From contig JAVHLM010000001.1 in assembly GCA_031082125.1 (NCBI GenBank), forward strand, positions 1 to 64,000: a DNA stretch of 64,000 nt, written 5' to 3'. Below are positions 16,391 to 25,064 of the stretch, piece by piece. Origin of the DNA: Candidatus Eremiobacterota bacterium. Its GTDB lineage: Bacteria; Vulcanimicrobiota; CADAWZ01; Ess09-12. Both the position numbers and the translations under genes were made by a program. Under the pieces are notes generated by a model. That model saw only the letters and a program-made list of their open reading frames with translations, made no database searches and had not been told where the DNA came from. Each line of letters begins with the position of its first letter. Positions within the stretch are counted from its first letter, which is position 1.

Positions 16391-19300
16391 ATGGATACAG
16401 GGATTAAAAGAGATACCCTCAAACCTCTCAGGATTTCCGGCTGTTACGGCAGCAAGGATGACCTTGAGCTCCAGTATCTCCAGGGTTCTTCCAGGTACCC
16501 CTGGGAGGATATTGTCTTTGCCGCGGCAGTAAAGGTCAAAAAAGATGAAGAGGTCCCCTTCCTCGTGCTGCTTGCAAAGGATTCCGACCTGCTCTTCTAT
16601 ATTGACGGAGGCAAGCTGAACCCCAGAGAGTTCAGGTTCCAGGACGAATCAGCCAAAACAGCGGGCGGTCCTGACCTTTTTGTGCGTACCGCCACCGATA
16701 TGGATAAGAACTTCAGGGAGCTTGCTGAAAAAATCTGCAAGCGCCTCACCAGCGCTCACCTTGACAGGCCCCTCATAGGAGGTATCAAGGGCGGGACCTA
16801 TTTTCTGCCTGTATGCGGATCAATCAAGGAGGTCGTCGATTACTGCCTTAATGCCCTCAACACCATGTCTGACAAGGATGCCCTCGGCGCCGATGCCCTC
16901 AAGATCTCCGACGAGGCCCTCAAGAAAACCTCCGGCCCCTCGGCGAAGAGGGAAGAGTGGAAAAAAGGTGATGTCATAGAGAACCACTACATCATCACCG
17001 AAGTGCTCCGGGGTGGCATGGGCGTCGTGTATATCATATTTGACCCCGCAACAGTGCGCTATTACGCCCTCAAGACATTCCAGGAGAAATTCCTCTGGAA
17101 TGAAAAGATCATCGGGCAGTTCATCAGGGAGGCTGAAATCTGGGTCAAGCTCGACAGGCATCCCAATCTTGTCAATGCAGAGCTTGTAAAGCAGATTGAG
17201 GGCAAGCCCTACATCTTCCTTGAATACATCCAGGGATCCGACCTCGAGCAGCTCATGAGCTCCAGGCGCATTCCCATCAAGGTCTGCATAGAGCTTGCCA
17301 TACAGTTCTGCTGCGGGATGGACTATGCCTTCAAGAAACTGGGTCTCATCCACCGCGACATCAAGCCGTCAAACTGCCTGATCACCAGGGAAGGCATCCT
17401 GAAGATCACTGATTTCGGCCTGGGGAAGATCTTTGACGAGATGCCGGCCGGGGAAGGCGGGAAGGCTGCCGCTTCGGCCGCGCAGCCTGCGCTTACGGAT
17501 TCTGCCGATCAGGGCAAGACAAAGCTCTCATCCACTGATGCCGTGGCGGGAACGCTCCCCTACATGGCACCGGAGCTCTTCAGCGACATGAAGTTTGCGG
17601 GGCAGAAGACAGACATCTATTCTTTCGGCCTTCTCTTTTACGGCATGCTCACCGGCATAAACCCCATGGATGGCGCTACGGCAAAGGAAGTGGTAGCCAA
17701 CCATATCACCAGGATCCCCCCGAACCCCAGGGAGCTTAATCCCCAGATACCGCAGCCCCTGGCAGACATCGTCCTCAAGTGCATCGAGAAGGATCCCGCC
17801 AGTCGCTTTGACAGTTTTTACGATATTGCGGCAGCTCTCAACAGGCTTTACCAGGCAGCTCTTGGCGCTCCTTACCAGCTCAAGGTGAAAGATGATGGCT
17901 TTTCAGAGACTGACTGGGTGAACAAGGGCATATCCCTCGCTTCACTGGGAAGGCACACCGAAGCAATCCTCACCTTCGACAGGGCCCTGCAGCAGAACAG
18001 CCAGTCAATAAATGCCCTTCTGCAGAAGGGGACATCCCTCATGGAGCTCAACAGGCTTTCTGACGCCATTGCGCACTTTGACAGGGTAAGGACCCTCAAG
18101 CAGGATACCTGGCAGGCCTGGTTCAAGAAGGGCGAGGCCCAGATGAAGATGGGTGAGTTCAACAAGGCTCTCTCCAATTTCGAGATAGCCCTCAAGCTCA
18201 CCGATGACCCCACGGAAATTCTTGCCAAGAAGGGAAAGGCCCTCACAAGGCTTGGAAAGTTCAATGAGGCCCTCACCTGCCTGGATGCAGCCCTCGGCAA
18301 GAAGCCCAAGGACGAGACCATCTGGAGCGACAGGGGCCTTCTTCTCATGCATATGGGACTTTTTGAAGAGGCTTCCAGGAGCTTTGTCAAGGCCCTCGAG
18401 ATAAACCCCCGCATGGAGGAGCCCTGGAAGCTCAGAGGAGATACCCTGTACCGCCTCGGCTATTACTCTGAAGCGCTTAATTCCTATCAGAAATACCTCT
18501 CCTTTGATGATAAGTCAATCAAGACAAGGGTCCAGCTTGCCAACTGCTACAGGGAGATGGGAAACTACCGCCGGGCCCTGATGTCGTACAACGCCGCCCA
18601 GTCAATCGATCAAAAGAACCCCCTCGTATACCAGGAAAAGGCCCTCCTGCTCATGCAGCACAACCGCTGGGACGAGGCGCTTGAATGCCTCATCGAGGGT
18701 GATCAGTATGTCAAGGACAGCCGCGAGATGACCCTCCTGAAGGCAAGGGTCCTCCTTGAGCTCGGCTACTTTGAGCTTTCCCTCAAGCTCATCAATGACT
18801 CGGACTTCCTCAACAAGGAAGAGCTGGAAGTGAAGCTCCTTATCGAGTCTGCCAACACCTGGATCGCCTCCAAGGAGCAGGTGATCAGCAAGATATACAG
18901 CTATAATGATCTCAACCAGGACGAGGTGTTCAAGAACATTGGAAACACCCTTGCCATGTTCATCAGCCCTCACTATGCCATTGACCAGCTCCTGCAGTAT
19001 ATCGAGGAGAAAGGTGATGCCCATCTCTTCGTGATTCTCGCCACTCTCTACTTCCTCTCGGGCAACCTCGATGAGGCGAGGGAGATGGCAGGAAAGGCCC
19101 TTGAAGCCGAGCCGGGCCTCCAGGAGGCCATGGACATCCGAAAGAAAATCGAGGAGCACCTCTCAGCGGGAGGCTCGGGAAAGGAGAAAAAGAAGGGGCT
19201 CCTTGAGGGCATCCTCTCCAAAGAAAAGAAGGATGAGGGGAGCGCCCTGGACTGGCTGAAAAGAGCCTACCGGCAGATAAAGAAAAATGACCACAACGAG

Positions 19301-21172
19301 GCACTCTCCGCGCTCGGGCAGACCCTCAAGGCAAATCCCGACCTCCATGTATGCTGGTACCTCATGGCAAAAAGCAAGGAATACCAGAAGGATTTCATGA
19401 AAGCCAAGGAATACTCGGACAGGTTCATCCAGTCCTTCAGGTCTTCAGGAGGATATTTCCGCGACAAGGTGAAAGCCTCGACAATCCAGGACACCGATAT
19501 CGTGCTGCTGGAGAACTACCATGAAAAATTGATTGGCGCCTATCCCTTCGATGTCCATACGTGGCCCCCTTACGTAAAGCACCTTGCCCTCACCTCCCAG
19601 GACGACAAAGCGAGGCTCCTCTCGACCCATCTGCTGGAACACTTCGACGAGCGTAATTTCGCTTCTGGTGACCAGCTCAAAGCCTGGTGCCTTCTCGGAA
19701 TCCTGAACCTCCTCCTTGGCAGGCTCAAGCTGGCGCGGCGCTATTTCATGCAGGCTCTCAAGGAAAACGAGGGCCACGAGATGACCCTCCTCGGCCTGGC
19801 AAAGCTTCTGGAGATCCAGGGTGAGATGGCCCAGGCGCGCCAGATCTATCAGAAAATCATGGATAAAGGGCCGTCCACCATGCTGTTCTATCAGCTCTGC
19901 AACCATTACCTCCTCGAAGGGGAGCATGAAAAGGCCGACGAGCACCTCAGGAAGGCAATGGAACTGAGCGGCAATGCCATTATTGTGCTCTGCAAAGAGG
20001 CGGAAATTAATATCAGGGCAAAGAAATTCACCGAGTTCTCTTACGCTTTTGAGAAAATAAGCTCCGTCAACAAGCATCACTCCCACCTCAAGATGCTCAA
20101 GATAATCGCGTCAATGGAATCGGACAAGCCCGATGAAGCCGTGGCGGAGCTTGAGACCATCTACAACTTCGAGCCCAATAACATTCCCTTTGTCAAGCAG
20201 CTCGGCCTCCTTACCGTGATGAGGGACCTCCCCCAGAAAGCCAGGGACATCGGTGAGGCATCTCTCCGCTATTTTCCCCATGACGCCGACGGGTACCTCA
20301 CGAGGGGATTTGCCTATTTCCGCCTTGAAGACTACCAGAAAGCCCTCCAGGACTTTCTCCGTTACGCCTCCTTCAGGCCCAATGAGAAACGGTCCTTCAT
20401 GCTCCTCGGGGCGGTGAACTACCATCTGGATAACGTCCAGGGTGCTGCCGAGTGCTTCGCCATAGCGATACGCCTCGAGAAGCGCTTCATTCCGGCGTGG
20501 ATAAACCTTGGAGTGATGGAGCTGAAGCAGAACAGGTTCCCCCAGGCGATGGAGTTCTTTGAAGGGGCGCTCCGCATCGACTCCGAGAGCTTCCAGGCAT
20601 GGTTTTACCGGGCATACTGCAGGCTCAAGACCTCCATGTTTGACGAGGCTCTGAAAAGCGCTGAGAGGGCCCTCTATTTCTCCCCGGAGCACCGCGATGC
20701 CTGGTCCCTCAAGGCCATCATCGAGTTCAGGATGGGCTCTTTCGCCGCGGCCTCCCAGAGCTTTTCCAAGGCCCTGGGCATAGAGGAGAAGGACGAAGTG
20801 AACTGGTACAACTTCGCCATCTCAAGCCTTCTTGCCAACAACCAGAAAGACGCCGCCAAGGGCTTTGAGAGGGCCCTGGGTATAAAGCCTGATTTCTTTG
20901 AGGCCCTGATAGGAAAGATCTTTCTGTGCCATTATACCGGTGATGCCGACGGGGAGCAGAAGTATCTTGCCGAAGCCCAGAACAGCCATGGCGAGAGGCT
21001 TGAGAAGTGGCTCAGCGAATCCAAAGCGGCAGGCGATCCCCTCAAGACCCTCCTGCCCATCGAGTCCATCCCCGTCAATTTTAACCTGGCGGTGAGCCGT
21101 TCCCCCTACTTTTTTGAACCGGTGACGGTCTTTCACCTCGTTGATCCCGAAAAGGCCTTCACGGAGCAGTAA
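16391..21172 (+). CDS. Ser/Thr protein kinase with giant TPR array
   Basis: A 1593-aa cytoplasmic-looking protein with no membrane helix. Residues 1-190 form an unidentified N-terminal domain. Residues ~193-486 are a Hanks-type kinase with a Gly loop (LRGGMGVVY), ALKTF Lys, catalytic loop HRDIKPSNCL (~320), DFGLGK (~334), and an activation segment enlarged by an Ala/Ser-rich insert of roughly 40 residues before GTLPYMAPEL. From ~505 to ~1540 tandem TPR units follow (for example EALTCLDAALGKKPKDETIW), interrupted by a Lys/Glu linker near 935. TPRs usually act as docking scaffolds, so the kinase probably phosphorylates or assembles partners bound there. No ribosome site is evident before the ATG; upstream alternatives are not better. 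Confidence 0.85.
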   Translation: MDTGIKRDTLKPLRISGCYGSKDDLELQYLQGSSRYPWEDIVFAAAVKVKKDEEVPFLVLLAKDSDLLFYIDGGKLNPREFRFQDESAKTAGGPDLFVRTATDMDKNFRELAEKICKRLTSAHLDRPLIGGIKGGTYFLPVCGSIKEVVDYCLNALNTMSDKDALGADALKISDEALKKTSGPSAKREEWKKGDVIENHYIITEVLRGGMGVVYIIFDPATVRYYALKTFQEKFLWNEKIIGQFIREAEIWVKLDRHPNLVNAELVKQIEGKPYIFLEYIQGSDLEQLMSSRRIPIKVCIELAIQFCCGMDYAFKKLGLIHRDIKPSNCLITREGILKITDFGLGKIFDEMPAGEGGKAAASAAQPALTDSADQGKTKLSSTDAVAGTLPYMAPELFSDMKFAGQKTDIYSFGLLFYGMLTGINPMDGATAKEVVANHITRIPPNPRELNPQIPQPLADIVLKCIEKDPASRFDSFYDIAAALNRLYQAALGAPYQLKVKDDGFSETDWVNKGISLASLGRHTEAILTFDRALQQNSQSINALLQKGTSLMELNRLSDAIAHFDRVRTLKQDTWQAWFKKGEAQMKMGEFNKALSNFEIALKLTDDPTEILAKKGKALTRLGKFNEALTCLDAALGKKPKDETIWSDRGLLLMHMGLFEEASRSFVKALEINPRMEEPWKLRGDTLYRLGYYSEALNSYQKYLSFDDKSIKTRVQLANCYREMGNYRRALMSYNAAQSIDQKNPLVYQEKALLLMQHNRWDEALECLIEGDQYVKDSREMTLLKARVLLELGYFELSLKLINDSDFLNKEELEVKLLIESANTWIASKEQVISKIYSYNDLNQDEVFKNIGNTLAMFISPHYAIDQLLQYIEEKGDAHLFVILATLYFLSGNLDEAREMAGKALEAEPGLQEAMDIRKKIEEHLSAGGSGKEKKKGLLEGILSKEKKDEGSALDWLKRAYRQIKKNDHNEALSALGQTLKANPDLHVCWYLMAKSKEYQKDFMKAKEYSDRFIQSFRSSGGYFRDKVKASTIQDTDIVLLENYHEKLIGAYPFDVHTWPPYVKHLALTSQDDKARLLSTHLLEHFDERNFASGDQLKAWCLLGILNLLLGRLKLARRYFMQALKENEGHEMTLLGLAKLLEIQGEMAQARQIYQKIMDKGPSTMLFYQLCNHYLLEGEHEKADEHLRKAMELSGNAIIVLCKEAEINIRAKKFTEFSYAFEKISSVNKHHSHLKMLKIIASMESDKPDEAVAELETIYNFEPNNIPFVKQLGLLTVMRDLPQKARDIGEASLRYFPHDADGYLTRGFAYFRLEDYQKALQDFLRYASFRPNEKRSFMLLGAVNYHLDNVQGAAECFAIAIRLEKRFIPAWINLGVMELKQNRFPQAMEFFEGALRIDSESFQAWFYRAYCRLKTSMFDEALKSAERALYFSPEHRDAWSLKAIIEFRMGSFAAASQSFSKALGIEEKDEVNWYNFAISSLLANNQKDAAKGFERALGIKPDFFEALIGKIFLCHYTGDADGEQKYLAEAQNSHGERLEKWLSESKAAGDPLKTLLPIESIPVNFNLAVSRSPYFFEPVTVFHLVDPEKAFTEQ

Positions 21173-21214
21173 AACCCTCGATACAAAAATTAATGACCTG
21201 TTAACAAATTGTGC

Positions 21215-21243
21215 TTTAAACTGGGTGTTCCATGGACTATAAT
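21215..21243 (+). promoter_or_regulatory. possible promoter of the phosphatase gene
   Basis: TTTAAA, 17-nt spacer, TATAAT (21238-21243). The -10 is perfect and the -35 half-matching. It would serve the nucleotidase-NAGPA pair with a leader of about 70 nt. Confidence 0.4.
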
Positions 21244-21318
21244 AAAGGTAAGCCACTCCCCTGAGGGCACTGCCCGGCTATGGGGGAGTGGAAAATAAAC
21301 GAGAATGAGCGTGATACC

Positions 21319-22893
21319 ATGAATATTCCCGAAATACCAGCTTCCGCCCACCCTTCCCGCCCCGCTGCAGGCGAGGTCCGGCAGGCCCTGAAAGAGGAGC
21401 CTCTCCCTTCCGACTCTTTTGAAGCCGCCTCCGGGGGGCCTGAGGTCAAGCTTACTATTCTCCATACCAATGACTGCCATGGCTATGTTGACGAGCACAA
21501 GCCCGAAGGAGACGAGGCCATTACCGGCGGTATTGCCAGGACAGCCAGCGAGATAAAAAAGAAAAGGGCGGAAAACCCCGAGGGGACCATTACCCTCGAC
21601 GGCGGGGATTTCTTTGACGGCGGCTTTTACAGCAAGTACACGGACGGCAAGATAGTGAGCAATGCGTATCATGAAATCAAGCCCGACGCCATTGCCCTGG
21701 GTAACCATGACCTGAGCTGGGGCTCAAAAAAATTCGCTTCCCTGGCGAAAGAAATCGGTTCCCCTGTCGTGGCGGCAAATCTTACCGATCTCACCGAGGA
21801 GAAAAGCCTCAGAGCAGTGAAGCCTTACGTGCTTGTTGAGAGAAAAGGTCTGAAAATCGGAATTGTCGGCATCACTTCAAAAATGACTGCGAACAGCTCG
21901 CCGGAAAAGGGGAGCGTGAAGATAGAAGAGCCCCTTCCCTCCATCGAAAAATATGTCACCATGCTCAAAAATGACGAGAAGGCCGACATGGTGGTGCTCC
22001 TCTCCCACCTTGGCTATGACAAGGACAGGGAAGTCGCAGAATCCGTCAAGGGCATTGACGTCATCGTGGGCTCGCACTCCCACACGGCTATGGAAAAAGG
22101 GGAAAAGGTGAAGGATACCCTCATCGTGCAGGCTGGCGGCGAAGGTGATTACCTGGGAGAGGTGGAGCTTGTCTTCAACAGGGAAAAGGGCACCATGGTC
22201 TCCTGCGATGCCCGCCTCATGCCTATCACTTCTAAAATTGAAGCCGATCCCCAGGTGGAAAAGATTCTTGCTCCCTACATGGAAAAGTTCCGGCCCCTGA
22301 AGGAAAAAGTGCTGGCCCACACCGATGAGGATCTTGCAATGTACGACGAGCGCGTGCTCCCCACAAACCTTACGAATCTTTTCGTGGATGCCCAGAAAAA
22401 AGATGCAGACCTTGCCCTTTCAAGCATGTTCTCCCTCAGGGGCGGCATACCGAAAGGCCCCATCACCCTTGGGGATCTCTTCGAGGTCTATCCCTTCGAC
22501 AACGAGCTTATCCAGGTAAAAACAAACGGCGCCGGTGTGCTTGGCTACCTGGAAACGGCCTTCCGTGACGGTTACAAGGGAAATTACACCCTCTTCTCGG
22601 GCCTGACGCTTCAATATGACCGGAGCCTGCCCGAAGGGGAGCGCATCACCACCGTAAATTACGAAGGCAGGGATTATCCCCGGAAAGACTTTGAAAAGCT
22701 CACCCTCAGGGTGAACATGGATAATTACACCCACCGGAAATCCTGGTTCAAGACAGGCACGATCCTCAAGAAATACGGGAAGGTCTTTGATGTGCTGAAA
22801 GACTACCTTCAGGAGAACAAGTCCTTCAAGAACATCTCGGCGGAAGTCCGCTACCACCCGGTGAAAGACTCACCCGGCAGCAATGGCGGCTAA
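21319..22893 (+). CDS. 5'-nucleotidase/UshA-type metallophosphatase
   Basis: About 524 aa with the calcineurin-like metal-binding motifs in order: TILHTNDCHGY, LDGGDFFDGG, ALGNHDLSWG, VVLLSHLGYDKD and VGSHSHTAM. A C-terminal 5'-nucleotidase domain follows (DLALSSMFSLRGGIPKGPITLGDLFEVYPFDN). The family removes 5'-phosphates from nucleotides or related esters, usually in the periplasm. Here the N-terminus is hydrophilic and Pro/Ala/Glu-rich with no signal peptide from either possible Met (21280 or 21319), so a cytoplasmic location or unusual export must be considered. The last 11 nt overlap the NAGPA-type gene, suggesting coupled expression. Confidence 0.85.
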   Translation: MNIPEIPASAHPSRPAAGEVRQALKEEPLPSDSFEAASGGPEVKLTILHTNDCHGYVDEHKPEGDEAITGGIARTASEIKKKRAENPEGTITLDGGDFFDGGFYSKYTDGKIVSNAYHEIKPDAIALGNHDLSWGSKKFASLAKEIGSPVVAANLTDLTEEKSLRAVKPYVLVERKGLKIGIVGITSKMTANSSPEKGSVKIEEPLPSIEKYVTMLKNDEKADMVVLLSHLGYDKDREVAESVKGIDVIVGSHSHTAMEKGEKVKDTLIVQAGGEGDYLGEVELVFNREKGTMVSCDARLMPITSKIEADPQVEKILAPYMEKFRPLKEKVLAHTDEDLAMYDERVLPTNLTNLFVDAQKKDADLALSSMFSLRGGIPKGPITLGDLFEVYPFDNELIQVKTNGAGVLGYLETAFRDGYKGNYTLFSGLTLQYDRSLPEGERITTVNYEGRDYPRKDFEKLTLRVNMDNYTHRKSWFKTGTILKKYGKVFDVLKDYLQENKSFKNISAEVRYHPVKDSPGSNGG

Positions 22894-24355
22894 CTCTCCC
22901 ATGGAGCCCCCCCGCTCTTTCAGCGCTATGCAGAGGCTGCCCGTGGTGCTGGCCCTTTTTATCGCGGGCTTACTCACCTTGAAGACCGGAGTCTGTACCG
23001 TGCATTGCGCCGACGCGGTGCAATTCCTTCGGAAAAAAGTGCCTGTGGGAGGCTCTTTCCGTGAAGCCAATGTTCTTGAGGTGAAGCTCTCTGATGCCAC
23101 GGTGAAGGTGGGCCTTGCCGATGATCTCGTGGGGCACACCGAGGAGCTTAAAAGCATCGCAGAGCGCCATAAGGCCGTCGCCGCCATTAACGGCACCTTC
23201 TTTGAGGCATACACCAGCAATCCTATAAAGAATCCCAACCATACCATCATCCATGAGGGCACCATTGTCCACGTGGGTAAAGTAGGCACACTCTGCGGCT
23301 TTACCTCATCAAATGAGATGAAAATGGAGAGGGTGAAGTTCACCATTGAGGGCTCGATAAACGGGAGCTATTCCTACCCCAATGGGTGGTTTGCCTACTG
23401 GCTCAACAGGTATCCCACGGCAGACACCATCACTATATTTACTCCCAGGTGGGGCTCATCGACGGGCCTCAGTGACGGAGTGCAGGTTGTCGTGTCCGGC
23501 GGCGTGGTGAAAAAAGTGGCCCAGGGAGGCTCACAGCTCATCCCCCGCGACGGATTCGTCATCTATTACAAGAACCTGTACCATATTCTCCATCAGAAAT
23601 TCACGCCGGGCGACCGCGTGGAGTACCGGATATCCCGCAAGGACAGGATGCCCCTGAGCGGGTGGGAGAAAGTCCGGGAGGCCCTCGAGGTGGGACCTCT
23701 TCTGCTGAGAAACGGCACCGTGTGCCCCGACCCTGCAGGCGAAGGCTTCTCAGATCCCAAGATTCTCACATTGTCGTGCCAGCGGAGCGCCATGGGGGTG
23801 ACCTCTGACGGGCGCCTTCTCCTTGTCACGACGGCGGGAACCATAAGGGAGCTCGCAAAAGTCATGAAGGAGCTTGGATGCACCGATGCCATCAACCTGG
23901 ACGGGGGAGCATCAAGCTCGCTCTGGTACAAAGGCACCTATATCACCCCGCCGGGGAGAAATATCAGCAATGCCCTTCTTGTCTTTGAAGAAAAGCCCCT
24001 TGCATTCACTCCGCCAACTCCCCCGGGCCCTTCCGCCACTGCCCCGATGCCTTCCGCCACTGCCCCGATGCCTTCCGCCACTGCCCCGCCGATGTCTGTC
24101 TCCCCCACCGCGGCATCGACGGGACCGACGGCTTTCACCTATTCTCCACCGCCATCACCCTCCCGGAGCGTCCCTCAAAGGATCCGCAATGAGCTTGACT
24201 TCTCCGATCCTCTGGTAATCATGCTGATTATTGTCATTGTGGCTGCCGTTACTGCAGCAGCGCTTTTTATAGCAAGAGGCCGGGGGCGCCGCAGTAAAGA
24301 GGGAGATGCCGGCGGGCAGGACGACGAGCCACCTTCTGACGGCTTCAGTTTCTGA
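22883..24355 (+). CDS. NAGPA-type phosphodiester glycosidase family, membrane-anchored
   Basis: 490 aa: an N-terminal signal segment (LPVVLALFIAGLLTL), a phosphodiester-glycosidase (NAGPA/DUF2233) domain with AAINGTFFEA, RSAMGVTSDGRLLLVTT and the hallmark INLDGGASSSLW. Then come a Pro/Ala/Ser linker with three PSATAP(M) repeats, a C-terminal membrane helix (LVIMLIIVIVAAVTAAALFI) and a basic tail. The eukaryotic homologue uncovers mannose-6-phosphate; bacterial homologues act on exopolysaccharide or wall phosphodiesters. The topology puts the catalytic domain outside the cytoplasm. Several Met codons (22883, 22901, 22928) could start it; all keep the signal. The gene overlaps the phosphatase and ends shortly before a strong terminator. 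Confidence 0.85.
   Translation: MAANSPMEPPRSFSAMQRLPVVLALFIAGLLTLKTGVCTVHCADAVQFLRKKVPVGGSFREANVLEVKLSDATVKVGLADDLVGHTEELKSIAERHKAVAAINGTFFEAYTSNPIKNPNHTIIHEGTIVHVGKVGTLCGFTSSNEMKMERVKFTIEGSINGSYSYPNGWFAYWLNRYPTADTITIFTPRWGSSTGLSDGVQVVVSGGVVKKVAQGGSQLIPRDGFVIYYKNLYHILHQKFTPGDRVEYRISRKDRMPLSGWEKVREALEVGPLLLRNGTVCPDPAGEGFSDPKILTLSCQRSAMGVTSDGRLLLVTTAGTIRELAKVMKELGCTDAINLDGGASSSLWYKGTYITPPGRNISNALLVFEEKPLAFTPPTPPGPSATAPMPSATAPMPSATAPPMSVSPTAASTGPTAFTYSPPPSPSRSVPQRIRNELDFSDPLVIMLIIVIVAAVTAAALFIARGRGRRSKEGDAGGQDDEPPSDGFSF
24029..24088 (+). repeat. 21-bp tandem repeat in the Pro-rich linker
   Basis: Units at 24029-24049 and 24050-24070 are identical, and a partial third follows (18 nt). Each encodes PSATAPM. 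The length is a multiple of three, so copy-number change would alter only linker length. Confidence 0.85.
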
Positions 24356-24432
24356 CCCGGGCCCCATACTTTCCATCGGCATCAGTTTCCAAGTGCTCTT
24401 TCCCGGGAAAAATCGCGGGGCGTCACTGAAAC

Positions 24433-24468
24433 AAAAGGCCCTCATTTCACATATGATGAGAGCCTTTT
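24433..24468 (+). terminator. rho-independent terminator after the NAGPA gene
   Basis: A 13-bp stem (AAAAGGCCCTCAT with ATGAGAGCCTTTT, one G-T pair) and a 10-nt loop, ending in a T-rich 3' arm. It lies 78 nt past the stop codon. Confidence 0.75.
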
Positions 24469-24609
24469 CTCTTTCAGAACTGAATCAGGAGCTCAGGGAG
24501 AGACCTGCCCGTTTTTACGCTCCATGCGACATGACCCCATATCTCACGGTTTATACACCCTTCCAGGCAGGCCTCCGCCTGAGCTCTCAGCTCATTGCCC
24601 GGGGCCTGT

Positions 24610-24795
24610 TCAATGAGATCGGGCTCGGCGCCCCGGTAAAGGCCTCACGGTGCAAAACTGCAGCTGAGGTCCCGACTTTTCAAAAATAGCCCGTGCAATC
24701 TGCTTCTGTGCTTTCATCCCGTCAAAGTGCCAGAAAAGAGGGATCCAGATGATGCAGAGTATGTTCACCAGAAGGAGCGATATGACTGTATCCAT
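24610..24795 (-). CDS. small single-pass membrane protein
   Basis: About 61 aa: an N-terminal helix MDTVISLLLVNILCIIWIPLF, then a basic cytoplasmic part (MKAQKQIARAIFEK). A G-rich ribosome site (AAGGGAG) lies about 8-10 nt before this ATG; the longer frame has none. No family recognised. It is plausible as a real small gene because of the hydrophobic start and site, but no homology can be checked here. Confidence 0.45.
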   Translation of the reverse strand: MDTVISLLLVNILCIIWIPLFWHFDGMKAQKQIARAIFEKSGPQLQFCTVRPLPGRRARSH

Positions 24796-24898
24796 TTTTG
24801 AGTCTCCCTTCCTGACATGTTCGGCCTTGTTTTCTCCAAGGTCATCTGCTGTCAATCGGTTTCATTGATATTACATGGGTACGCCTTATTTTATTCCC

Positions 24899-24910
24899 CC
24901 AACCGGTTGG
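24899..24910. promoter_or_regulatory. perfect 12-bp palindrome, possible operator
   Basis: CCAACCGGTTGG followed by an AT-rich run, about 155 bp upstream of the decarboxylase. This form is like operators of TetR-type regulators, but no such regulator gene is nearby. Apart from this and the small gene above, I see nothing else between 24469 and 25064. Confidence 0.35.
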
Positions 24911-25064
24911 TTAATAAAATATTTTTACAGGCGGGCAGCGTGCCGCCGGCTCCCGCGGGAAGGGAAAAGGGAGCACCGCAAGGAATGTTCCTGTGGTTCC
25001 TTTTTAACCCATAAGAGAGGCAGGCCCAGGTACCATTCACCGGCGGCCCTGTGAGGTATGGCCC

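Noticed and set aside
24306-24689. Plus-strand frame after the NAGPA gene
   Set aside because: It runs through the terminator hairpin and shows no family features or ribosome site.
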